Of a stretch of DNA of 64,000 bases, positions 53,007-61,111 are shown piece by piece; positions within the stretch are counted from its first letter, which is position 1; each line of letters opens with the position of its first letter. The stretch spans positions 1 to 64,000 of the forward strand of contig JALONL010000031.1 in NCBI GenBank assembly GCA_025454955.1. The letters run 5' to 3'. Source of the stretch: Bacteroidia bacterium. Lineage in GTDB: Bacteria; Bacteroidota; Bacteroidia; Palsa-965. Both the position numbers and the translations under genes were made by a program. Under the pieces are notes generated by a model, which saw only the letters and a list, made by a program, of their open reading frames with translations, made no database searches and was not told where the DNA came from.

Positions 53007-53555
53007 ATGAATATTGTTCATCACACACCCACAATCTGGACAATAGAACAATTTCTGTCTGTAGCAGATTGCCAATTACTCATCAGCCTCAGCGAAACAA
53101 CAGGTTACGAAGAAGCTAAAGTGAATTTAAGCTCGGGAGCAGAAATGATGAAGGGACTGCGCAACAATTATCGCCTCTTGTACCACAATCAGGAAATGGC
53201 CACAAACTTCTGGCAAAAACTGCAACCCTTCTGCCCGGCCGAAATTGAAAACTGGAAAGCCAGCGGACTAAACGAACAGTTCAGGTTTTATAAATACAAT
53301 TCCAGCCAACGGTTCAAACGCCATATCGACGGGCGTTTTAAACGAAACGAAGAAGAAGAAAGCCGTATTACATTTATGATTTACCTGAACGATAATTTTG
53401 AAGGTGGTGAAACTGCTTTTGATGAGGTAACCATTGTACCCGTTACTGGAAACGCCCTTTGCTTTATTCATGAACAAAAGCACGAAGGAAAACCCGTGCT
53501 ATCAGGAACAAAATATGCTTTACGGTCTGATGTGATGTATAGAAAAGGTCTTTAG
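53007..53555 (+). CDS. 2OG-Fe(II) oxygenase, prolyl 4-hydroxylase type
   Basis: 182-residue cytoplasmic dioxygenase that should use 2-oxoglutarate, O2 and Fe(II) to hydroxylate a substrate, typically protein proline. The metal triad is His106 and Asp108 (RHIDGRF) plus His159 (KHEGKPV), with the 2-oxoglutarate-binding basic residue at Lys169 or Arg173 (KYALRSDVMY). The upstream RFYKYNSSQ strand and the MIYLNDNFEGGET turn are characteristic of P4Hc domains. Full length for a single domain. Substrate unknown. Confidence 0.88.
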   Translation: MNIVHHTPTIWTIEQFLSVADCQLLISLSETTGYEEAKVNLSSGAEMMKGLRNNYRLLYHNQEMATNFWQKLQPFCPAEIENWKASGLNEQFRFYKYNSSQRFKRHIDGRFKRNEEEESRITFMIYLNDNFEGGETAFDEVTIVPVTGNALCFIHEQKHEGKPVLSGTKYALRSDVMYRKGL

Positions 53556-54017
53556 TTGCATTATATTTACTTAATGAAAAAGTCGAAAAAAAAGCAAAGT
53601 GAAAAATCAGCAACATCGGCACCATTACGTTCAAACTATTCTAACCTTGAAGCTTCTCCACAAAAGTTAAAAGAGGCTAGAACTCATCTCAAAATTACAC
53701 TTCCGGATTTTTCGCTGCGTCTTTTTCGCTCTGACTTCTCTTCTTTTCTTGGACAGAGTCGCCAACTATGCCCTGCGAAAAGATGCTCGCCATAGCGAAA
53801 AATACTTGGAAAAATCTCGAAAAGTAATTTTGAGTTCCCGAAGAACTCCGCAAACGATAACCTTCACACTCTTTTCCATCTTATATACCACCTCCCCGAA
53901 AAGGAGGCTTTTTTATTATCCTGCTTATTCACCGCTCTTCAATTTCACAACCTTAGTTCCTGCATTTTTCAGTAATTTGCCACGATTTCCTGCTCCCACC
54001 ACTCATTGAAAAAAAGC
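53556..54017. other. Intergenic stretch with one doubtful small frame
   Basis: 462 nt between the oxygenase and the amidohydrolase genes. A frame of 73 codons from ATG 53574 (MKKSKKKQSEKS...) is basic and lacks any recognisable motif or promoter box; I do not accept it. A weak hairpin CCTCC/GGAGG followed by six T lies at 53891-53914 and may be a terminator. Nothing else is seen. Confidence 0.5.
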
Positions 54018-57000
54018 ATGAACAAAAAATTTTTCCGCATTGCAGTTCCGGTTGTAGCCGCAGCCGTAATTATTACCGCCGCCACCGCCGATAAACCCAA
54101 AAAATGGGACGTAAACGACCCGCCTGGCGAATACAAGGAAATTTCCTTCTCCGTAAACGAAGGCACCTGGATGAACTTAGACGTGAGCCCCGATGGCAAA
54201 ACCATTGTGTTTGACATGCTCGGCGATATTTACTCCATTCCGGTTGCAGGCGGCACGGCACAGGCGCTGCAAACAGGACATGCCTGGCAGTCGCAGCCGC
54301 GCTTCAGCCCCGACGGAAAGAAAATTTGCTTTACTTCCGATGCAGGCGGCGGCGACAATATCTGGACCATGAACGCCGACGGCACAGGGGCCAAACAAAT
54401 TACACAAGAAAAATTCCGCCTGCTCAACAATGCCGTGTGGAGTGCCGATGGCAATTACCTTATTGCCCGCAAACACTTCACCTCTACCCGCTCATTGGGT
54501 GCGGGCGAAATGTGGATGTACCACATTACCGGCGGCGACGGCATACAACTCACCAAAAAGAAAAACAGCCAGCAGGATGTAAACGAGCCTTCACTTTCGG
54601 CCGATGGGAAATCGCTTTTTTACAGCGAAGACATGTACCCCGGCGGTTATTTCCAGTACAACAAAGATCCTAACGACCAGATCTACGTAATTCACCGCTA
54701 CGACATGGAAACCGGCGAAAGCGAACGCGTAACCGGCGGCCCCGGCGGGGCTTGTCGTCCGCAGATTTCGCGCGATGGAAAGAAGCTGGCTTTTGTGCGC
54801 CGCGTGCGCGAAAAAACCGTGCTCTTTTTGCACGACATGGAAACCGGCGAGGAATGGCCCGTGTACGACCAGCTCAGCAAAGACCAGATGGAAGCCTGGT
54901 GCATTTTTGGCGTTTATACCGGCTTCAACTGGATGCCCGACAACCAGCACATCGTAATCTGGGCGGGCGGAAAAATCCGCAAAATAAATGTGGCCAATCA
55001 AACTGCTTCCGACATTCCGTTTACCGTAAACGCCAAACACCGCATCTACAAAGCCCTGCGTTTTAAACAGGAGCCGGCACCCGATCAGTTTGAAACCAAA
55101 ATGATTCGCCATGCAGTGACCTCGCCCGATGGAAAAACGCTGGTGTTTAACGCAGCCGGTTTCCTCTGGAAAAAAGCATTGCCCGACGGCACACCCGTAC
55201 GCCTTACCGACGGCACCGCATTTGAATTTGAACCCATGTTCTCGGCCGACGGAGCAAAGCTCACTTACGTAAGCTGGGACGATGAACAAACCGGCGCGGT
55301 AATGACCATAGACATGAAAACGCCAAAAGCCAAACCGGTAAAAGTAACCACCGAAAAAGGCATTTTCCGCACACCATCATTCTCGCCCGATGCAAAAACA
55401 ATTGCCTACTGGAAAGAAGAAGGCAACGACCATCAGGGCTATGCGTTTTCGGTAAAGCCGGGCATTTATACCATTGCGGCCACCGGCGGCGCAGCGCAGT
55501 TTCAGTTTTACACCGGTGCACAGCGTCCGCTGTTTTCGGCCGATGGAAAGAAATTGATTTGCTTCATAGATAATGGCGGCAACAAGGAGCTTTTCAGTTT
55601 CGACTTAGCCACACAAAAAATGCAAACGCTTGCCTCATCCACTTACGCCTGGGAAATTATGCCCAGCCCCGATAATAAGTGGATTGCATTCCGCGAATTG
55701 CATAAAGTATATGTGTGTGCATTTCCGGCCAATGGTAAAACACTCGAATTGGATCAGAACATGGGGCAGGTGCCTTCGTTCTGCGTAACGCGCGATGCCG
55801 GTCAAAGCCTGCACTGGAGTGCCGACAGCAAAAACCTGCACTGGACATTGGGCCGCCGTTATTTCTCGCGCAGCCTCACCAACTGTTTTGAGTTCCTGCC
55901 CGGCGCACCCGACTCACTGCCCGGCCTCGACACCGTGGGCCTCGACATTGCCCTGAAACTGAACAGCGACAAACCCAAAGGCGTTGTGGTAATGACCAAC
56001 GCCCGCATCATTACGATGGATAAAAACAACACCGTAATTGAAAACGGCACCGTGGTAGTCACCGACAACCGCATTACCGCCGTGGGCAAAACCGGCGAAG
56101 CAGCCATTCCGGCCGGAGCCAAAACCGTTGACTGTGCAGGTAAAACCATTATGCCCGGCATTGTGGATGTGCACGCACACCTCGGCACATTCAGGCAGGG
56201 GCTTAGTCCGCAAAAGCAGTGGAGCTACTACACCAATCTTGCTTTTGGCGTAACCACCACACACGATCCTTCGTCGAATACCGAAATGGTGTTCTCACAA
56301 TCAGAAGCTGTGAAAGCAGGCAATATGGTAGGCCCGCGCATTTTCTCCACCGGCTGGATTTTGTACGGTGCCGAGGGCGATTTCAAAGCGGTGATTAACA
56401 GCTACGACGATGCAAAGTCGGCGGTGTATCGCAATCAGTCGGCCGGAGCGTTCAGCGTAAAAAGCTACAACCAGCCGCGCCGCGAACAACGTCAGCAGGT
56501 AATTACCGCATCGCGCAATCTTGGCGTAATGGTGGTACCCGAAGGCGGTTCGTTCTTTTACCACAACATGAGCATGATTCTCGACGGCCACAGCGGCATT
56601 GAGCACAACATTCCGGTGGCACCTGTTTACGACGATGTGGTGAAACTCTGGGCCGCATCGGAAACCGGCTACACACCCACGCTCATTGTGGCTTACGGTG
56701 CCATGAACGGCGAAAACTACTGGTACGAGCACAGCAATGTGTGGGAAAACAACCGCCTGCTCAATTTCTACCCGCGCGGCGAAATTGACTCACGCGCACG
56801 GCACCGCACAATGATTCCCGATGCGGAGTACAAAAACGGGCACATACTCATTTCGCAATCGTGCAAAAAACTGGCCGATGCCGGTGTGAAGGTAAACCTT
56901 GGCGCACACGGCCAGTTGCAGGGTCTGGGTGCCCACTGGGAATTGTGGATGCTGTCGCAGGGCGGCATGAGCAACATGCAGGCGCTGCGCTGCGCCACCA

Positions 57001-57308
57001 TGAATGGTGCGCATTACATTGGCATGGATCACGCCATTGGCAGCATTGAAACCGGCAAGTTGGCCGATTTAATTGTGCTCGACAAAAATCCGCTCGATGA
57101 TATTTACAACTCGCAGTATGTAAAATACACTATGGTAAACGGACGCATGTACGACTGCGAAACCATGAACGAAATAACCACCGGCGATAAAAAACGCACC
57201 AAGTTCTGGTGGGAAAGCGGCCGCTACACTACCAACTTCCCGTTCCACGAAGAATCAAACTCGTTTATGCACGATAACTGCGAAGCCACCGACGGCGGTC
57301 ATAATTAA
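54018..57308 (+). CDS. TolB-propeller amidohydrolase fusion, exported
   Basis: 1096 residues with a Sec signal (MNKKFFRIAVPVVAAAVIIT). Residues about 45-650 form a TolB/PD40-type beta-propeller with repeated blades (NLDVSPDGKTIVFDM, PRFSPDGKKICFTSD, MNADGTGAKQIT). From about 655 to 1060 an amidohydrolase of the imidazolonepropionase type follows, with metal-binding HAH in PGIVDVHAHLG near 714-722, SIETGKLADLIVLDKNPLDD near the end and the small flanking beta domain. It may be a periplasmic hydrolase of cyclic amides or peptides. The start is the ATG; an upstream TTG adds four residues only. Confidence 0.88.
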   Translation: MNKKFFRIAVPVVAAAVIITAATADKPKKWDVNDPPGEYKEISFSVNEGTWMNLDVSPDGKTIVFDMLGDIYSIPVAGGTAQALQTGHAWQSQPRFSPDGKKICFTSDAGGGDNIWTMNADGTGAKQITQEKFRLLNNAVWSADGNYLIARKHFTSTRSLGAGEMWMYHITGGDGIQLTKKKNSQQDVNEPSLSADGKSLFYSEDMYPGGYFQYNKDPNDQIYVIHRYDMETGESERVTGGPGGACRPQISRDGKKLAFVRRVREKTVLFLHDMETGEEWPVYDQLSKDQMEAWCIFGVYTGFNWMPDNQHIVIWAGGKIRKINVANQTASDIPFTVNAKHRIYKALRFKQEPAPDQFETKMIRHAVTSPDGKTLVFNAAGFLWKKALPDGTPVRLTDGTAFEFEPMFSADGAKLTYVSWDDEQTGAVMTIDMKTPKAKPVKVTTEKGIFRTPSFSPDAKTIAYWKEEGNDHQGYAFSVKPGIYTIAATGGAAQFQFYTGAQRPLFSADGKKLICFIDNGGNKELFSFDLATQKMQTLASSTYAWEIMPSPDNKWIAFRELHKVYVCAFPANGKTLELDQNMGQVPSFCVTRDAGQSLHWSADSKNLHWTLGRRYFSRSLTNCFEFLPGAPDSLPGLDTVGLDIALKLNSDKPKGVVVMTNARIITMDKNNTVIENGTVVVTDNRITAVGKTGEAAIPAGAKTVDCAGKTIMPGIVDVHAHLGTFRQGLSPQKQWSYYTNLAFGVTTTHDPSSNTEMVFSQSEAVKAGNMVGPRIFSTGWILYGAEGDFKAVINSYDDAKSAVYRNQSAGAFSVKSYNQPRREQRQQVITASRNLGVMVVPEGGSFFYHNMSMILDGHSGIEHNIPVAPVYDDVVKLWAASETGYTPTLIVAYGAMNGENYWYEHSNVWENNRLLNFYPRGEIDSRARHRTMIPDAEYKNGHILISQSCKKLADAGVKVNLGAHGQLQGLGAHWELWMLSQGGMSNMQALRCATMNGAHYIGMDHAIGSIETGKLADLIVLDKNPLDDIYNSQYVKYTMVNGRMYDCETMNEITTGDKKRTKFWWESGRYTTNFPFHEESNSFMHDNCEATDGGHN

Positions 57309-57324
57309 CTTTTTTGCGAATGAT

Positions 57325-57368
57325 AAAATACCTCACTGCACGGAATGTGTGGTGAGGTATTTTAATTT
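57325..57368 (+). terminator. Terminator after the amidohydrolase gene
   Basis: AAAATACCTCAC and GTGAGGTATTTT form a perfect 12-bp stem with a 15-nt loop, followed by AATTT. A strong hairpin that may work in both directions. Confidence 0.7.
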
Positions 57369-57450
57369 CGCAGGAAATCAAAAGAAGTATTTGATGGAAT
57401 AATTTTATTCCGCAAATCGGGCAAAACATATTGCTCCAATTATTTCCTCA

Positions 57451-58299
57451 ATGAAAATTGAATTTGCCACACTCACGTCGGTTTCATTGCACACACTTGT
57501 AAATGTGTTTAACGACTCGTTTGCCAACTATGCCATACCTATTTCATTTACGCCCGAATCGCTGGCAGTAAAAATGCGTATCGAAGGCATCGACCTGAGC
57601 ATTTCGGCAGGCGCATTTGAAAATGGCAGGCTGGCGGCCTTCATGCTTTTTGCCTCAGGCTTCTACCTCGGCCGCCGCACGGTGTGGAATGGTGGCACAG
57701 GCGTATTGCCCGAATATCGCGGCCATGCACTTACGCAAAAAATGTATGCGTTTATTACTCCGCTGCACCGGTCGAAAGGTTTTGAGTATTCGCTGCTGGA
57801 AGTAATGGAACACAACACCGCTGCGCGCAAAAGCTATGTACATGCCGGTTTGCAGGAATTGCGTGTGGTGGATATGTGTAAAGAGCAGGAAGCAAAACCC
57901 GGTGCGCATAATCATGCGGTAAGAAAATGTGGTATCGATATTTTACACGCTGAAGAATGGTACCACCAGGCACCCACCTGGCAGCATACGCACGAAAGCA
58001 TTGTACGCGCCGGTGAGTTATACACCACACTCGGATATTTTGATGAGGATGTGTTGAAGGGTTATTGTGTGTTTAACCCGGCAAGCGGCCGCATTATTCT
58101 GTTGGCTACTGATGCGATGTTCAGGCGTATGCACATAGCCACGGCTTTGCTTAACGCAGTGCGCATGGAGACTGACAAGCCGCTTTCGGTGCTGAATGTG
58201 GATGCTTCGGCGGTGGAGGCTGTGGCGTTTTTGACGCAGCAGGGGTTTGCGAAAGTGTTGAGGCAGGTGGAGATGGGGATGAGTTTGCAGGGAGTTTAG
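57451..58299 (+). CDS. Tandem GNAT-fold acetyltransferase
   Basis: 282-residue cytoplasmic protein with two GNAT-like halves. The first (about 1-150) has the acetyl-CoA loop V-x-P-x-Y-R-G-H-A-L (GVLPEYRGHALTQK) and the LLEVMEHNTAARKSYVHAGLQ helix-strand. The second (about 165-282) has a weaker loop (FRRMHIATALL) and LNVDASAVEAVAFLTQQGF. The second copy may be structural, because its loop lacks the usual glycines. Substrate unknown. Confidence 0.85.
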   Translation: MKIEFATLTSVSLHTLVNVFNDSFANYAIPISFTPESLAVKMRIEGIDLSISAGAFENGRLAAFMLFASGFYLGRRTVWNGGTGVLPEYRGHALTQKMYAFITPLHRSKGFEYSLLEVMEHNTAARKSYVHAGLQELRVVDMCKEQEAKPGAHNHAVRKCGIDILHAEEWYHQAPTWQHTHESIVRAGELYTTLGYFDEDVLKGYCVFNPASGRIILLATDAMFRRMHIATALLNAVRMETDKPLSVLNVDASAVEAVAFLTQQGFAKVLRQVEMGMSLQGV

Positions 58300-58336
58300 T
58301 ATGGTTATTTGATGCACAGGTGGTTGTTTATCTAAC

Positions 58337-58385
58337 CCGGATTGAACGCTTTCCAGACAGTATCGTCTGGAATAGTGAAAGCCGG
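58337..58385. other. Hairpin in the recQ upstream region
   Basis: TTCCAGAC and GTCTGGAA (58351-58358 with 58365-58372) form a perfect 8-bp stem with a 6-nt loop, framed by CCGG at each end. No T-run follows, so it is probably not a terminator. Role unknown. Confidence 0.35.
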
Positions 58386-58463
58386 AGCGGACGGTTGTTT
58401 GATGAGAAAAATGGTTCGTTCCTGAGTATTAAAAATATTGTTTTCTGCCGACGATGTATTGTG

Positions 58464-58471
58464 TAGATTTG
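58464..58471 (+). promoter_or_regulatory. -7 element of recQ promoter
   Basis: TAGATTTG matches TAnnTTTG, 13 nt before the ATG. Confidence 0.45.
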
Positions 58472-58484
58472 ATATACGATTTCC

Positions 58485-60380
58485 ATGCAAGACATCTACT
58501 CCATCCTCCGCCAATACTGGGGCCACGAAAACTTTCGTCCGTTGCAGGAAGACATTATCCGCAGCGTAATGGAAGGCAAAGACACCTTGGCACTTTTACC
58601 CACGGGCGGAGGAAAGTCGGTATGTTTTCAGGTGCCGGCTTTGGCCATGGAGGGCATTTGTGTGGTGGTGTCGCCATTAATTGCGTTGATGCAGGATCAG
58701 GTGGAGAACCTGAAACGGCGGGGCATTAAGGCCATTGCCATTACCTCGGCCATGCGTAAGCGCGAGATTGATGTGGCGTTTGATAATTGTGTGTATGGGA
58801 AAATAAAATTCCTGTATGTATCGCCCGAGCGGTTGCAAACGGAGATTGCGCGTGTGCGCATTTCGCGAATGAATGTGAATTTGCTGGCTGTGGATGAGGC
58901 GCACTGCATTTCGCAATGGGGATATGATTTTCGTCCGCCATATTTGCAGATTGCCGATTTGCGCGAACTGCTGCCCGATGTGCCGGTAATGGCGCTCACG
59001 GCCACTGCCACCAATGAAGTGGTGGCCGACATTGCTAAACAGCTTGAATTTAAACCCGGCCACCGCATTATAAAAGGCAGTTTTGCACGCAGCAACCTTT
59101 CGTACGTGCTGCGCGAAACCGACGACAAGCCCACACGCCTGCTGCGTATGTTGCAACAGGTGCCGGGCTGCAGCGTGGTGTATGTGCGCAGCCGGAGACG
59201 CACACAGGAAATAGCAGCATTTTTGCAGCAGCAAGGAATTCCGGCCACATTTTATCACGCCGGACTTACCCCGCAGCAGCGCACCGAACGCCAGCAACTC
59301 TGGCTCAGCGACAAGGTGCGCGTAATGGTGGCCACCAACGCTTTCGGGATGGGCATAGACAAGCCCGATGTGCGCACCGTGGCCCACCTCGATTTGCCCG
59401 ACAGCCCTGAAGCCTATTTCCAGGAAGCCGGACGCGGAGGACGCGACGGGCAACCTGCTTTTGCCACGTTGTTCTGGCACAAACGCGATCTGGATGAACT
59501 TCAGGAACACCTGGAAGCCGCATTCCCGCCGCTCGACGAAATAAAACGCACCTACCAGGCGCTGGCCAATTTGTACGAAGTGCCCGTAGGCGCAGGCGAA
59601 GGCCTCACCGTAATTTTCGACCAGCAGAAACTTTGCGATACTTACAAACTCGATAAAGTAACCGTGTTTAACAGTTTGAAGTTTCTCGAACGCGAAGGTT
59701 ACATTGCCGTGAGTGAAGCCATTTTCCAGCCGCCGCGGGTAATGATTACCACCTCGCGCGAAAACCTCTACAGGTTTGAAGTGGCCAACGCCAGCTACGA
59801 GCCTTTCATAAAACTCCTGCTCAGAAGCTACTCGGGGCTGTTTGACCAATACACCCGGATAAGCGAATTTGACCTGGCCAAACGCCTTGGCCGCCCCGTG
59901 CGCGATGTGGTGCAATGGCTGAACGAACTGCAAAAGCACGACCTGCTAAACTATATTCCGCAAAACGACCAGCCCCTGCTCACTTTCATCAGTCAGCGGG
60001 TAGATGCCAAACACCTCTACATTTCGCCCCAGCACCTGCGCGAAAGAAGGCTGGCTGCCGAAAAACGCGTAAAAGCCATGCAGGAATTTGCGCTAGGCAA
60101 TACGCACTGCCGCCAAAGCACCCTGCTTCATTATTTCGGCGAAACAAAAACCGAAGACTGCGGCAAATGCGATGTATGCCGCGCCACGAAAGCATCTGAA
60201 AACACCGAAAACATTGCCGGAAAAATTACCCGACTGCTCCAACAGCCACAGGCTCCCGAACAGGTGATACAGGCTTTCCCCGAAAATCAGCAAAAACAGG
60301 TAATTGAAACCATTCGTGAAATGGCCGACAGCGGTTTGATCAGTTTTCAGGGAGATTTATTGGTAATAAATGCGGGATAA
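58485..60380 (+). CDS. recQ: RecQ family ATP-dependent DNA helicase
   Basis: 631-residue 3'-5' DNA helicase acting in recombination and replication-fork repair. Motifs are complete: LPTGGGKS near 38-45 (Walker A), VDEAHCISQWGYDFRP near 135-150 (DEAH and aromatic loop), ALTATAT, NAFGMGIDKPDVR, and the arginine-finger region QEAGRGGRDG. A zinc-binding set ends in CGKCDVC near 559-565. The C-terminus is short and an HRDC domain is not obvious, as in many Bacteroidota RecQ proteins. Confidence 0.93.
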   Translation: MQDIYSILRQYWGHENFRPLQEDIIRSVMEGKDTLALLPTGGGKSVCFQVPALAMEGICVVVSPLIALMQDQVENLKRRGIKAIAITSAMRKREIDVAFDNCVYGKIKFLYVSPERLQTEIARVRISRMNVNLLAVDEAHCISQWGYDFRPPYLQIADLRELLPDVPVMALTATATNEVVADIAKQLEFKPGHRIIKGSFARSNLSYVLRETDDKPTRLLRMLQQVPGCSVVYVRSRRRTQEIAAFLQQQGIPATFYHAGLTPQQRTERQQLWLSDKVRVMVATNAFGMGIDKPDVRTVAHLDLPDSPEAYFQEAGRGGRDGQPAFATLFWHKRDLDELQEHLEAAFPPLDEIKRTYQALANLYEVPVGAGEGLTVIFDQQKLCDTYKLDKVTVFNSLKFLEREGYIAVSEAIFQPPRVMITTSRENLYRFEVANASYEPFIKLLLRSYSGLFDQYTRISEFDLAKRLGRPVRDVVQWLNELQKHDLLNYIPQNDQPLLTFISQRVDAKHLYISPQHLRERRLAAEKRVKAMQEFALGNTHCRQSTLLHYFGETKTEDCGKCDVCRATKASENTENIAGKITRLLQQPQAPEQVIQAFPENQQKQVIETIREMADSGLISFQGDLLVINAG

Positions 60381-60424
60381 TGGCGGAATAGTTACTTTAG
60401 AGACCTTAACCACACTTCACCACC

Positions 60425-60976
60425 ATGAAAAAACTTACCCGCCTGCTGGCTCTTGGCCTGTTTTGTGTTACGCTGCTTTCCCTTGCTCCCGGTACGGGCA
60501 ATGTGCAATCGGCTTCAATTTCGAAGAAAGGGTTCATTTATAATAAAATTAAGGTATCGTCCAATTGGGCCATTGCACCGCTGCTTGCCGAAATGGGCGT
60601 TCCCGACTCTGTGTTTTCGGGCTTTAATAAACTGCACATTTATAAGAAAAAGGGGATGGTGATTTTTGAGAAAATGATCAACAAAAATCCTTCCGGAACG
60701 ATTAGCGAAGTGCAGTTTTATTTCGACCGTAACTCGGCAGAAAATCTCTATAATCTTTCAGGAAACTATGACGGTGCGCTGAAGACCGGAAAACTTAAAC
60801 TCCAGCACAACCTTACCATAACCGAAGCCAAAGCCAAACTCAAAAAATGGAAACTCAGCGATAGTTACACCCCGCACAGCTACCGCTTTTCGGCTTACGG
60901 AGTTTATATGTACCTCGCATTCGACGAATCAGAAACTCATCTGGTAAAAGTAAGTGTGGGTAAAGACAGCCGATAA
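60425..60976 (+). CDS. Secreted protein of unknown function
   Basis: 183 residues with a signal peptide (KLTRLLALGLFCVTLLSLAPGTG). The mature part is a mixed alpha/beta domain (FIYNKIKVSSNWAIAPLLAE, LHIYKKKGMVIFEKM, SYRFSAYGVYMYLAFDES). No family named. It lies 44 nt after recQ and is followed by a strong terminator; a separate promoter is not clear, so co-transcription with recQ is possible. Confidence 0.7.
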   Translation: MKKLTRLLALGLFCVTLLSLAPGTGNVQSASISKKGFIYNKIKVSSNWAIAPLLAEMGVPDSVFSGFNKLHIYKKKGMVIFEKMINKNPSGTISEVQFYFDRNSAENLYNLSGNYDGALKTGKLKLQHNLTITEAKAKLKKWKLSDSYTPHSYRFSAYGVYMYLAFDESETHLVKVSVGKDSR

Positions 60977-61026
60977 GCACGGATTAAAGCCGGATTAAAA
61001 TTATCTTGAACTTCCGATGAACGGGT

Positions 61027-61060
61027 AAGACACGAAAGCAATTTCGTGTCTTTTTTGTTT
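61027..61060 (+). terminator. Terminator before the right-end T9SS gene
   Basis: AAGACACGAAA and TTTCGTGTCTT form a perfect 11-bp stem with a GCAA tetraloop, followed by TTTTGTTTTT. One of the strongest terminators in the window. Confidence 0.85.
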
Positions 61061-61111
61061 TTAAGCCGTCAACGTATTTGTAACTTGTTGCCGGTCAAAC
61101 ATTATAAGCAC

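Noticed and set aside
53574..53795. 73-codon basic frame after the oxygenase gene
   Set aside because: No recognisable family, no promoter box, odd composition and no coupling with a neighbour; could only be accepted with conservation data.
58677..59939. 420-codon open frame on the minus strand
   Set aside because: Antisense to recQ, which has all helicase motifs. No motif in the minus frame.
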